Below are positions 15,403 to 23,137 of a stretch of 32,512 nucleotides of DNA, piece by piece; positions within the stretch are counted from its first letter, which is position 1; each line of letters begins with the position of its first letter. This DNA is from Dehalococcoidia bacterium (GTDB taxonomy: Bacteria; Chloroflexota; Dehalococcoidia; CAUJGQ01), in contig DATGEL010000068.1 of assembly GCA_035310145.1 (NCBI GenBank), positions 1 through 32,512 on the forward strand, given 5' to 3'. Below the pieces are notes generated by a model, which was given only the letters and a program-made list of their open reading frames with translations, had not been told where the DNA came from and searched no databases. The position numbers were made by a program, and so were the translations under genes.

Positions 15403-16326
15403 GTGCGCGTTGTCGTAACCGGAGCAGCCGGATTCATTGGCAGCCACCTCGTGGACGCGCTGCTCGCTGAGCCGTGCAACAGCGTGGTCGCCTTCGATAA
15501 CCTGCGGCGCGGCGCGCTCGCGCACCTGGCGCAGCACGAGGCCGACCCGCGGTTGAGCGTCGTGATCGCCGACGTCGCCGATCGGCGGGCCGTGGCCGAA
15601 GCGCTGGCTGGAACCGAGCTTGTATATCACCTGGCGGCACAGTCGAACGTCATGGGCGCGGTCGCGGACCCGCGCTATTCGTTCGAGGCGAACGTCGCCG
15701 GCAGCTTCAACGTGCTGGAGGCGGCCGCGTCGGCGGGCGTGCGGCGCGTCGTGTTCACCTCCTCGCGCGAAGTCTACGGCGATGCGGCGAACCTTCCCGT
15801 GGACGAGTCGCAACCCGTAGCACCGCGGAACCCGTACGGCGCCAGCAAGGCCGCCGCGGAGCTGTATTGCGATATCTTCTGGCGCCGCTTCGGGCTCGAC
15901 GTTGCCGTGGTGCGCCTGGCCAACGTCTACGGCCCGCGCGATCGCGATCGCGTGATCCCGCTCTGGCTCGAGTGCGCCGCGGCGGGACAACCGCTCGACG
16001 TTTTCGGCGGAGACCAGGTGATCGACTTCGTGCCGGTGCCGCTGGCGGTCGAGGCGCTCTTGCGCGTCAGCACCATCCTGCTCGACGGCCTCCCGATCAA
16101 TGTCGGCTCTGGCACGGGCACACCGTTGCTGGCGCTGGCCCGGCGCATCCTTGACTTGCACGGCGGACGTGGAGAGCTGCGGATGTTGCCGGCGCGCGAC
16201 GCCGAGGTGCGTCACTTCGTCGCGGATGTCGGGCGCATGCGCGAGCTGCTGAAGATCGAGCCGCCGGCCGATCCTCTCTGCGATCTCCCTGCCCTGCTGC
16301 AGCCGGTAGCCACGGGGAGCAGCTAA
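15403..16326 (+). CDS. NAD-dependent nucleotide-sugar epimerase/dehydratase (extended SDR), 307 aa
   Basis: Rossmann-fold nucleotide-sugar enzyme. The dinucleotide motif is 'TGAAGFIGS' at residues 6-14, the acidic end of strand 2 lies at 'VVAFDNLRRG', 'HLAAQ' is at 76-80, the catalytic Ser region 'FTSSREVYGD' is around 118-127, and the YxxxK pair is Y145/K149 in 'NPYGASKAAAE'. The mix of 'FDNL..G' and 'AAQSNV' resembles UDP-glucose/GlcNAc 4-epimerases, but dehydratases cannot be excluded. The start is GTG 15403 with GGGGAG six nt upstream, 2 nt after the previous stop. It is part of the glycan operon and likely supplies the donor sugar used by one of the flanking glycosyltransferases. Confidence 0.9.
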   Translation: MRVVVTGAAGFIGSHLVDALLAEPCNSVVAFDNLRRGALAHLAQHEADPRLSVVIADVADRRAVAEALAGTELVYHLAAQSNVMGAVADPRYSFEANVAGSFNVLEAAASAGVRRVVFTSSREVYGDAANLPVDESQPVAPRNPYGASKAAAELYCDIFWRRFGLDVAVVRLANVYGPRDRDRVIPLWLECAAAGQPLDVFGGDQVIDFVPVPLAVEALLRVSTILLDGLPINVGSGTGTPLLALARRILDLHGGRGELRMLPARDAEVRHFVADVGRMRELLKIEPPADPLCDLPALLQPVATGSS

Positions 16327-16330
16327 CGAG

Positions 16331-17518
16331 ATGGGCAGCCGTTCACTGCTGCTGGTCAGCGCATCGCTGGATGCCGCCGCGCGCAACGCGGTGGCCGAAG
16401 GCCGCTGGCCGCGCAAGGACTTCTTCGCGCTGGCCGACGCGCTCGGCGCCGACGTGATCGACTACACGGCGATCGATGCCTCGCGCACGCTGCGGCTGAT
16501 CCGGCGGCTGGCCGGAGCGCCGGTCGCCCAGGCGTTCGCGGCCTGGCAACGCCGCGGCGCCTACGATTGCATCTTCAGCGACGGAGAGCACATCGGCATC
16601 CCGCTGGCGGTGCTGCTGGCACGAAGTCACCGCCGGCCGCGGCACGTGGCGTTGGCCCACCTGCTGACCACCCGTGCCAAGCGCGCGGCGTTTCGCTGGC
16701 TGCGCCCGCAGCGCGGCATTGACGTCCTGCTCACGCACGCCAGCCTGCAGCACACGCTGGCCGGCCGCCAGCTCGGACTGCGGCCCTCCCAGCTTCTGCT
16801 GACGCCGTACCAGGTCGATCCGCGGTTCTGGGCGCCCGCCGCGGGCCAGACCGAGCTGCTGATCGCCAGTGCCGGGCTCGAGTATCGCGACTATTCCGTG
16901 TTGATCGACGCCGTGCGCGGGCTGCCGATCGAGGCCGTGATCGCTGCCGGCAGCCGCTGGTCGACGCATCGCCACGCCGCGCGCACGGCGGAGCTTCCAG
17001 CGAACGTGCACGTAACCACGCTGGACTACCGGGAGCTGCGCGATCTGTACGCGCGCGCCCGCTTCGTGGTGGTGCCGCTGCATGAGGTCGAGAACCAGGC
17101 CGGCGTCACGACGATCCTTGAGGCGATGGCGATGGGCCGGGCCGTGATCGTCACGGCCACCCGCGGACAGCGCGACGTGGTCAGAGGTCGGCTGTGCAGC
17201 AGGGACGGCGTCGGCGCCGAAGCGATCGGCGGGCCGGGCAGCTTCGGGCTTCAGGGGGAACTTGCCGCGGCGGAGACCGGGCTCTACGTTCCCGCGGCCG
17301 ACTCCGAGGCGCTGCGCGTCGCGATCCGCCACCTCCTGTCGCATCCAGAAGAGGCCGAACGCATGGGCAGCGCCGGTCGGCGGCTGGTCGAAGCGACGTT
17401 CAGCCTGGATGCGTTCGTGAACCGGGTCGCCGCCGTATTGTCCGCGCGGCAAGGTCTTGAGACCCGGCAGCCGGCCGCGCGTACGCCGGCGGCGCCGGCC
17501 ACACCGCGAGGAGAGTAG
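16331..17518 (+). CDS. Glycosyltransferase family 4-like protein (GT-B), 395 aa
   Basis: Second GT-B enzyme of the cluster. The donor half contains 'LLTPYQVDPRFWAP', 'ELLIASAGLEYRDYSVLIDA', 'VHVTTLDYRELRDLYARARFVVVPL' and 'TTILEAMAMGRAVIVTATRGQ', then 'TGLYVPAADSEALRVAI'. The motif preceding 'LEAMAMG' has Gln where GT4 enzymes carry the first Glu of E-x7-E. About 25 residues rich in Gly ('GAEAIGGPGSFGLQGE') are inserted between 'RDVV' and the C-terminal sugar-binding loop, which is unusual. It begins 4 nt after the epimerase stop, and a GGGGAG lies further upstream. A Pro/Ala/Arg-rich C-terminal tail leads into the next gene 1 nt away. The sugar and linkage are unknown. Confidence 0.85.
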   Translation: MGSRSLLLVSASLDAAARNAVAEGRWPRKDFFALADALGADVIDYTAIDASRTLRLIRRLAGAPVAQAFAAWQRRGAYDCIFSDGEHIGIPLAVLLARSHRRPRHVALAHLLTTRAKRAAFRWLRPQRGIDVLLTHASLQHTLAGRQLGLRPSQLLLTPYQVDPRFWAPAAGQTELLIASAGLEYRDYSVLIDAVRGLPIEAVIAAGSRWSTHRHAARTAELPANVHVTTLDYRELRDLYARARFVVVPLHEVENQAGVTTILEAMAMGRAVIVTATRGQRDVVRGRLCSRDGVGAEAIGGPGSFGLQGELAAAETGLYVPAADSEALRVAIRHLLSHPEEAERMGSAGRRLVEATFSLDAFVNRVAAVLSARQGLETRQPAARTPAAPATPRGE

Positions 17519-17519
17519 G

Positions 17520-18743
17520 GTGATCCGGCTCGCAGAGACCGGCCTCTTCGTCGTGGCGATCGTGCTGGTCGCCGGCGTGCTGCTGCCGGTGGGGCTCTAT
17601 CTGCTCGGGCTGACGGTGCTCAGTCTGGTGGGGGCTGCCCGCAGGCGCGCTCACACCAGCGCGCTCTGCCGCTTCGCGGTCCTCGTTCCCGCGCACGACG
17701 AGGAGCAGACGATCGGCCGCCTGCTCCACAGCCTCTCGCAGCTCGACTACCCAGCGGCGTGTGTCGACGTCCTCGTCGTCGCCGACAACTGCAGCGACCG
17801 CACGACCCCGATCGCGGCTGAGCTCGGTGCGAAGGTTTTCGAGCGGTCCGACGCCGAGCGGCGAGGCAAGGGGTACGCGTTGTCCTGGCTGCTGGATCGC
17901 GTCGCACAGGCGGGCGGCGCTTATGACGTGTACGTCGTGCTCGACGCGGATTCCGTCGTGCGGCCGGACTTCCTGCGAGCGCTGGCAGCGGCGTTCGCGG
18001 ATGGCAGCCGCGTTGCGCAGGGGTACTACACCGTGCTCCAGGTCAACGGCAGCCGCGCGGAGTCGTTGCGCGAGGTCGCGCTGGCGCTGGTGCACTATCT
18101 GCGTCCGCTGGCCAAGTCGGCGATCGGCGCCTCCGCCGGCCTGAAGGGGAACGGCATGGCCTTCCGCCGGGACGTGATCGAGCGGTTCGGTTGGCCCACC
18201 TCCGGCCTTGCCGAAGACGTGGAGTTCCACCTGCACCTGCTTCGAGGCGGGCTGCGGGTCGACTTCGTGCCCGACGCCGTGGTGTACGGGGAGATGCCGA
18301 ACTCGCTGCGCGGGGCCGATTCGCAGAACCTGCGCTGGGAGGCGGGCCGGCTGGCCACCATTCGCCGCCAGGCGCTGCCGCTGCTTCGCTTCGGCCTGCG
18401 GCACGCCAACGTCGCCGCCATCGACGCGGCCGTCGAGCAGCTTGTGCCGCCGATCTCGGTGCCGACCGTGCTGGCATTCCTGGCGCTGGCAGGCGGACTG
18501 CTGGCAGGGACAGCGGTGATCTGGGTCCCGGCCCTCGCCTACATCGGTGCGCTGGGCGCGTATGTGTTGACCGGCCTGCTGCTCGCCCGCGTGGGGCCGC
18601 GCGGCTGGCTGGCGCTCGGCTTCGCGCCGTTGTATGTCGTGTGGAAGTGCCTGATCTATCTCCGTGCCCTTGCGGTGCGTGGCGACCGGCCCTGGGTGCG
18701 CACGGCACGCGCCAGCCCATCGCAGCAGATAGGCCGGCGCTGA
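17520..18743 (+). CDS. Membrane-bound family 2 glycosyltransferase, processive type (407 aa)
   Basis: Cellulose/hyaluronan-synthase-like GT2. Two N-terminal hydrophobic segments (about residues 8-38) precede a cytosolic GT-A domain with 'LVPAHDEEQTIG' near 55-66, 'VVADNCSDRT' near 86-95 and the metal-binding DAD at 142-144 ('VLDADS'). It continues with 'GNGMAFRRD', the catalytic-base pair E232-D233 ('GLAEDVEF') and QNLRW at 269-273, the QxxRW signature of processive enzymes. Three C-terminal hydrophobic segments (about 312-385) follow. I moved the start to GTG 17520 because GAGGAG lies just upstream and earlier in-frame residues are Arg-rich and unlike an N-terminus. It is probably the polymerising or initiating enzyme of the cluster. 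Confidence 0.9.
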   Translation: MIRLAETGLFVVAIVLVAGVLLPVGLYLLGLTVLSLVGAARRRAHTSALCRFAVLVPAHDEEQTIGRLLHSLSQLDYPAACVDVLVVADNCSDRTTPIAAELGAKVFERSDAERRGKGYALSWLLDRVAQAGGAYDVYVVLDADSVVRPDFLRALAAAFADGSRVAQGYYTVLQVNGSRAESLREVALALVHYLRPLAKSAIGASAGLKGNGMAFRRDVIERFGWPTSGLAEDVEFHLHLLRGGLRVDFVPDAVVYGEMPNSLRGADSQNLRWEAGRLATIRRQALPLLRFGLRHANVAAIDAAVEQLVPPISVPTVLAFLALAGGLLAGTAVIWVPALAYIGALGAYVLTGLLLARVGPRGWLALGFAPLYVVWKCLIYLRALAVRGDRPWVRTARASPSQQIGRR

Positions 18744-18831
18744 ACGGCCGGCCGCCCGCAGAGCACAGCCCGCTGGGGCTGGACCGCGGGCGTAGCTAGA
18801 GCGTGACGCTGAAAGAAGGGGAACAAGAAGT

Positions 18832-19788
18832 ATGCGTACCGTCGTCGCTGGCGGCGCCGGCTTCATCGGCTCACACCTCTGCCGGCGGTTGCTGGCCGAA
18901 GGGCACGAGGTCCTCTGTCTCGACAACCTGAGCACCGGCCGGCGGAGCAACATCGCGGCGCTCGAGACCGAGCCGCGCTTCACCTTCCTCGAACACGACG
19001 TGATCGGGCCGCTGGGCTTCGCGGCGGATGTAATCTTCCACCTGGCCAGTCCCGCGAGCCCGCCCGGTTATTTGCGCCGCCCGGTCGAGACCATGCGCGT
19101 GAACAGCGAGGGCACGCTGAACTTGCTGGAGCAGGCGCGGCGAAACGGCGCCGCGTTCTTGCTCGCCAGCACCAGCGAGATTTACGGCGATCCGCTGGAG
19201 CATCCGCAGCGGGAATCGTACTGGGGGAACGTCAACTCGATCGGCAGGCGGGCCTGCTACGACGAGGGCAAGCGCTACGCCGAGGCGCTGACGATGACCT
19301 TTGTCCACGAGTACCGCCTGGACGCGCGGATCGTGCGGATCTTCAACACCTACGGGCCGAACTCCGACCCGGAGGACGGCCGCCTGGTTCCGAACTTCAT
19401 CTGCACGGCGCTGCGGGGCGAACCGCTGCCGATCTACGGCAGCGGCGAGCAAACGCGGAGCCTCTGCTACGTGGACGACCTGGTCGAGGGGCTGATGCGC
19501 ACCGCCTTCACCCCGGCCGCCCGCGGCGAGGTGATCAATCTCGGCAACCCCGATGAGCACCGCGTGATCGAGTTCGCGGAGCGGATTCGTGCGTTGTGCG
19601 GCTCCGCCTCCAGCTTCGCGTACAGCACGCCCGCGCTTGGCGACGACCCACGCCAGCGGAAACCGGACATCGGCAAGGCCAACCGCCTGCTGGACTGGTC
19701 GCCACGTGTCGACCTGGAAGCCGGACTGAGCGCCACGGTTGAGTACTTCCGGCAGGAGCTGGGCCTCGCCGCGGCGCAGGCGGTCTAA
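18832..19788 (+). CDS. UDP-glucuronate decarboxylase (UDP-xylose synthase) family SDR, 318 aa
   Basis: Converts UDP-glucuronate to UDP-xylose with bound NAD. The family signatures are unusually clear: 'GGAGFIGSHL' at 7-16, 'CLDNLSTGRRSNI', 'HLASPASPPGY' at 70-80, 'LLASTSEIYGDP' at 110-121, and 'ACYDEGKRYAE' with catalytic Y143 and K147. These are followed by 'RIFNTYGP', 'DGRLVPNFI' and 'GEQTRSLCYVDDLVEG'. The SPASPP and ACYDEGKR blocks separate this family from dTDP-glucose dehydratases. ATG 18832 follows an AAGGGG site and an 88-nt gap, so it may be read through from the GT2 gene or have its own promoter. It implies xylose or a derived pentose in the polymer. Confidence 0.92.
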   Translation: MRTVVAGGAGFIGSHLCRRLLAEGHEVLCLDNLSTGRRSNIAALETEPRFTFLEHDVIGPLGFAADVIFHLASPASPPGYLRRPVETMRVNSEGTLNLLEQARRNGAAFLLASTSEIYGDPLEHPQRESYWGNVNSIGRRACYDEGKRYAEALTMTFVHEYRLDARIVRIFNTYGPNSDPEDGRLVPNFICTALRGEPLPIYGSGEQTRSLCYVDDLVEGLMRTAFTPAARGEVINLGNPDEHRVIEFAERIRALCGSASSFAYSTPALGDDPRQRKPDIGKANRLLDWSPRVDLEAGLSATVEYFRQELGLAAAQAV

Positions 19789-19876
19789 GCGGGGCTGCCA
19801 GAGCTTACGGGCGCACGCCGGCCGGGACTCCGGCGCGCGGCGAGCCGATTACCGGCCGTGGGCGGCGTGAGCGGTT

Positions 19877-20911
19877 TCAGGGCCCTGCGGGCGGAGCCGA
19901 GAGCGGCCCAAGATCGCTGTGCTGGTCGGCGAACTTCCTGGCGCCGGCAAGATCAATGGCCTGGTGGTCGCTGGTGTGATCGGGAAAGAGCGACCAGGGC
20001 CAGGCGCCCGCGTAGCCCGCGTTGTAAAAGGTGTTGAGCCGGGCGGCGGCGTCGATATCGCTGCCGGCATAAAACTCGCCGATGACGAGGGGAGCGTCCA
20101 GGCTGTAGCGCTGGCGGACGTCATCGTACGTCGCGCAGAGCGCGCACCAGTTACCGGGCTTCATGTAGTCGTACCAGTGCGCCTGGTAGTAGTCGAGGCC
20201 CTGCCCGATCCACATCGGCAGACCGTCCAGCATGGCGGAGCCGACGGTCACATAGGCGCTGCTGGAGGCATGCACCGCGTCGGCGATCGCCTTCACGGTT
20301 GCGGTGACCGATGCCTGGTCGATCTTGTTCGTCCAGATGTCCCACTCGGGCTCGTTGAAGACTTCCCAGGAAAACAGCCGCGGGTTGCCGTTGTAGTGTG
20401 CAAAGAGCGGCGTCAAGGCGGCGACGAGTGCTTGCCGCTGGCCCTCGTCCGTGATCCAGGCTCTGGGGGGGTGCGTGGGCGCGGAGAAGAGGACCAGGTC
20501 GAGGTAGAGGTCGTTGTCGCTGGCGAGCTGCAACGCGGCATCGAGGTCGGTGTAGACCTGGGGATTGAGACCGGACGGGGCGCCGTTCTGATCGCGGGAG
20601 ATCTGCCAGGCGTCGCCTTCGAACATCCACCAGCGCAGCGTATGCAGGCCGGCGTCGTGCGCCTGCTTGAAGGCCGCGGCAAGCGGCGCCGCGACCGCGG
20701 GGTCGCTCACCCCTTTGGAGGCGCCGCAGCCGAAGTCGCAGGCCCAGTTGTACCAGGGAACATTGGCGCCACTGAGAAACCAGTTGCCGCCCTGCCAGGA
20801 GATGCGCGAGCCGGCGGCCGTGCGGTCGGCCTTGGCCGCCCCGCCGCAGCCGGCCGTGATCGCGAGCGCGCTCACGAACACGAGGAACAGCGCGTGACGC
20901 TTCCCACCCAT
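19877..20911 (-). CDS. Secreted lipoprotein glycoside hydrolase, GH5-like (344 aa)
   Basis: Predicted surface-anchored endo-glycosidase. ATG 20911 (GGGGGTGG upstream) gives a classical lipoprotein signal: a basic start, 'ALFLVFVSALAITAGC' and the lipidated Cys at residue 22. An upstream in-frame start at 20947 would put a Trp-containing extension before the signal and is less likely. The (beta/alpha)8 barrel features of clan GH-A are visible: 'HTLRWWMFEGD' near 90-100, 'LFSWEVFNEPEW' with the acid/base E187, and 'PLVIGEFYAGS' with the nucleophile E279. Cellulase or beta-mannanase activity is the family expectation. It is convergent with the UDP-xylose synthase gene, with an 88-nt gap, and may trim or remodel the polymer made by the cluster. 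Confidence 0.85.
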   Translation of the reverse strand: MGGKRHALFLVFVSALAITAGCGGAAKADRTAAGSRISWQGGNWFLSGANVPWYNWACDFGCGASKGVSDPAVAAPLAAAFKQAHDAGLHTLRWWMFEGDAWQISRDQNGAPSGLNPQVYTDLDAALQLASDNDLYLDLVLFSAPTHPPRAWITDEGQRQALVAALTPLFAHYNGNPRLFSWEVFNEPEWDIWTNKIDQASVTATVKAIADAVHASSSAYVTVGSAMLDGLPMWIGQGLDYYQAHWYDYMKPGNWCALCATYDDVRQRYSLDAPLVIGEFYAGSDIDAAARLNTFYNAGYAGAWPWSLFPDHTSDHQAIDLAGARKFADQHSDLGPLSAPPAGP

Positions 20912-21107
20912 CAGCCACCCCCGGAAAACGGTCCAGGCCGCAAGCAACCGCCGGCCTCCGATCGCAGGTTAGCGAGCGGCGGCGCGCACCATGGTCGCAC
21001 ACGGGTGGAGGCTCGGTGCGCATCGAGCCTGAACCCGGTCAAGATCCCGCACGGTTCCGCCGAGCCTGGCGCGGCCGTGCGACGAGCGATCCCGCATGCG
21101 GCCGCGG

Positions 21108-22958
21108 CTATTTCACGCTGAATGTCGCCGCGCCGTCGTTCCAGCTGACCAGACTGGCCCAGCCGGGCGTGAATACGCCGACCTTCACGGTGTACGTACC
21201 GGCAGCCGCGCCGGCCGGCACCGCCCAGCTCGCACTGAAGCTGCGCGTCCGTCTCGCGCTGAACGACTGGTTGTCCCAGGCCTTCTGGAACGTTTTCGTG
21301 CCGTCCGGCGCATAGACCTCCAGGTCCACCAACGCCGTCGTCTTGGCGCTCGCCCGCACCGTGACGGTGATTGCCTCGCTTCCTCCCGCGGCGACACTGG
21401 CGGGCGAGGCGCTGGCAGCCGTGGTAAACGTCACAGCCGCCGGACTGGGGGATGCGGTTGGCGACGGCGTCGGGCTCGGGCTCGGCGTTGCTGAAGCGCT
21501 CGCCGTCGGGCTCGGCGTGGGCGATGGTGTGGGGCTCGGCGTCGGGGACGGCGTCGGACTCGGCGTTGGCGTGGGGCTGGGAGACGGGCTGGCCGTCGGG
21601 CTGGGCGTTGGACTCGGCGACGGCGTTGGCGTAGGGGTGCCGGAGCCGCCCGCAAGCGGCAGCGGACCGGCGGCGTAGTAGGCCTGCGCCTGCTGGCGGA
21701 AGAAGCCGCCGTCGTCGTCCGCGCTGAGCGACGGTGTGGTGTTGCCGTTGATCGGCGCCGGATTGGTGACGCCATCGCCAGCCGCATCGCAGGCGCAGGT
21801 TGCGCCGTCGGCGCCGCGGCCGAAGAGCAGCGCCACCACTCCCGCGTTGATGTAGCTCTGCAGATGCTGACGCGTGACGTCGGCCAGCCACCATTCGACG
21901 TGGTTGTCCTGGTAGTGGTCCCAGGTGTTGTTTTCCGCCTGCATCTTCGTGTTGCCCAGCGGCAACTGCCAGTCGACGATGCCGGCCGGCACGGCAGCGT
22001 GGAACGTTTGCAGGAAGAGGACGTTGCGCGCGTAGTCGGCAGCGCCCCACCAGCTCGCGCCGCCGTCGCCATAGACATACTGCTTGAACGCCGCGTCGCG
22101 GTCGGAGGCCTCGGCGAAGGTCAGGTCGAACGCCGTTCCCAGCGACTGCGCAAAGGCCGCGGCCTTCTGCGCGTCGGCCACCACGACGCTGTCCGGGGGC
22201 TTGCTGTAGAGGATATCGTCGCCCGTGCCCCAGACAGAGAGGTGGTAGCCGAGCAGCACATTGGGGGCGTACTTGTCGCGCAACCGCTTGACGGCCTGAG
22301 CGAAGCCGGCCGCGGTGTCGGGCAGGCCGGCAAGGTCGGCGTTGCCGGTGGCCGCCACCTGCACCGGCACGCTGGTCGCGGAGTTGTTGCCGCTGGCCTG
22401 TTCGAGGTAGCCCCAGGCATCAGGCTCGACGTGCAGGATCACGCGGGTTTGGGGGAAGGCGGCGGCCTTCTGGAAGAACAGGGTCAAGTCCTGGTAGTAC
22501 GCCGTCATCGTGGCCGTGTTCTGGAAGTTCGCCTGCACGCCCTGGCTTTCGGCCATGGACGCGCCGGGGTTGGACTGGCGGATCTGGTAGTAGGTGAAGA
22601 CCGGCGAAATGCCGTTGGCCACGCTGTCCTGGATGTAGTAGGTGACGAAGTCGCCACCCGGGTTCCAGGTCGCCCAGCCGGAGCCGGTGTTGACGCCGCC
22701 GGCGAGGTACTGGTAGCGAAAGGCGAAGGGGGCGGTCGCCTTCATCGTCGCCGCGCCGCCGGGCGAATCGGCCATGCCGAGTTGCAGCGCGCTCGGCCAG
22801 CCGGCCGGCAGACCCGAGGCGGCGCGGGCCGGCCGCGTCGCCCTGCCGTTGGCCACGGCCAGCAACGCAATGGCCGCGGCGATGATGCCGAGCAGGCCCG
22901 CGAACGAACGCGGGCGCCGGCGAGGCATGGCCGCGGACAGCGATGTGGGCGCATTCAT
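21108..22958 (-). CDS. Secreted protein: putative TIM-barrel-like catalytic domain, P/T/S linker, C-terminal beta-sandwich module (616 aa)
   Basis: ATG 22958 has a GGGAG site and is followed by a signal segment ('[18 protein letters not shown]', 21-38) with Ala-rich cleavage sites; upstream in-frame starts lack this logic. Residues about 50-435 form an unassigned domain rich in aromatic and acidic residues. Barrel-like strands include '[11 protein letters not shown]', '[12 protein letters not shown]', '[16 protein letters not shown]' (E178, D180), '[10 protein letters not shown]', '[12 protein letters not shown]', '[11 protein letters not shown]' and '[10 protein letters not shown]'. The 'VEPDAWGYL' segment recalls the VEPD strand of GH6-type cellulases, but I cannot place the family firmly. 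Residues 439-506 are a PTPSPSP linker. Residues 509-616 are a beta-sandwich module also found twice in the neighbouring 784-aa protein. Likely extracellular glycan binding or cleavage. Confidence 0.82.
   Translation of the reverse strand: MNAPTSLSAAMPRRRPRSFAGLLGIIAAAIALLAVANGRATRPARAASGLPAGWPSALQLGMADSPGGAATMKATAPFAFRYQYLAGGVNTGSGWATWNPGGDFVTYYIQDSVANGISPVFTYYQIRQSNPGASMAESQGVQANFQNTATMTAYYQDLTLFFQKAAAFPQTRVILHVEPDAWGYLEQASGNNSATSVPVQVAATGNADLAGLPDTAAGFAQAVKRLRDKYAPNVLLGYHLSVWGTGDDILYSKPPDSVVVADAQKAAAFAQSLGTAFDLTFAEASDRDAAFKQYVYGDGGASWWGAADYARNVLFLQTFHAAVPAGIVDWQLPLGNTKMQAENNTWDHYQDNHVEWWLADVTRQHLQSYINAGVVALLFGRGADGATCACDAAGDGVTNPAPINGNTTPSLSADDDGGFFRQQAQAYYAAGPLPLAGGSGTPTPTPSPSPTPSPTASPSPSPTPTPSPTPSPTPSPTPSPTPSPTASASATPSPSPTPSPTASPSPAAVTFTTAASASPASVAAGGSEAITVTVRASAKTTALVDLEVYAPDGTKTFQKAWDNQSFSARRTRSFSASWAVPAGAAAGTYTVKVGVFTPGWASLVSWNDGAATFSVK
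21441..21644 (-). repeat. Low-complexity repeat encoding a Pro/Thr/Ser linker
   Basis: Short GGCGT/GGGCTCGGCGT-type units repeat through the stretch and encode alternating Pro with Ser or Thr (residues 439-506 of the secreted protein). It is an intragenic, phase-preserving linker repeat, prone to length change by slippage in multiples of six bases. It is not a CRISPR: units are too short and there are no unique spacers. Confidence 0.85.
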
Positions 22959-23085
22959 GGCAAACTCCCGTGCGGTGGTGTTCCGGAGGCAACGGGTGAA
23001 GTGTTGCACGGATGATATCTTTGGATGAAGTCCGTATATCTCGCTGTTAGCTCGATGGCCCGCGCTCATTTGCGCTGAGAGCGGT

Positions 23086-23123
23086 GCGAGGGAGCAGGCG
23101 CTCGATTTGTCCTGCTCCCTCGC
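23086..23123 (-). terminator. Terminator hairpin after the 784-aa secreted-protein gene
   Basis: Arms 23086-23098 and 23111-23123 (13 bp) are perfectly complementary around a 12-nt loop. The hairpin begins 14 nt beyond the stop of the minus-strand gene ending at 23138. No T-tract follows on the minus side, as is common in very GC-rich genomes. Position and perfect stem support termination between two secreted-protein genes. Confidence 0.6.
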
Positions 23124-23137
23124 GCGTGGACGCCCGC

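Noticed and set aside
14150-16416. Long minus-strand open frames opposite the GT4 and SDR genes
   Set aside because: They are shadows of the plus-strand operon, whose genes show clear motifs and tight spacing.
17400-18983. A 527-codon open frame on the minus strand across the GT2 gene
   Set aside because: It runs antisense through a gene with clear GT2 motifs and into the start of the next gene. The translation is Arg/Ala/Gln-rich without recognisable domains.
20912-20947. Upstream in-frame start for the GH5-like lipoprotein
   Set aside because: The ATG at 20911 has the better ribosome site and places the signal peptide at the N-terminus. The longer form would bury it behind an extra segment.
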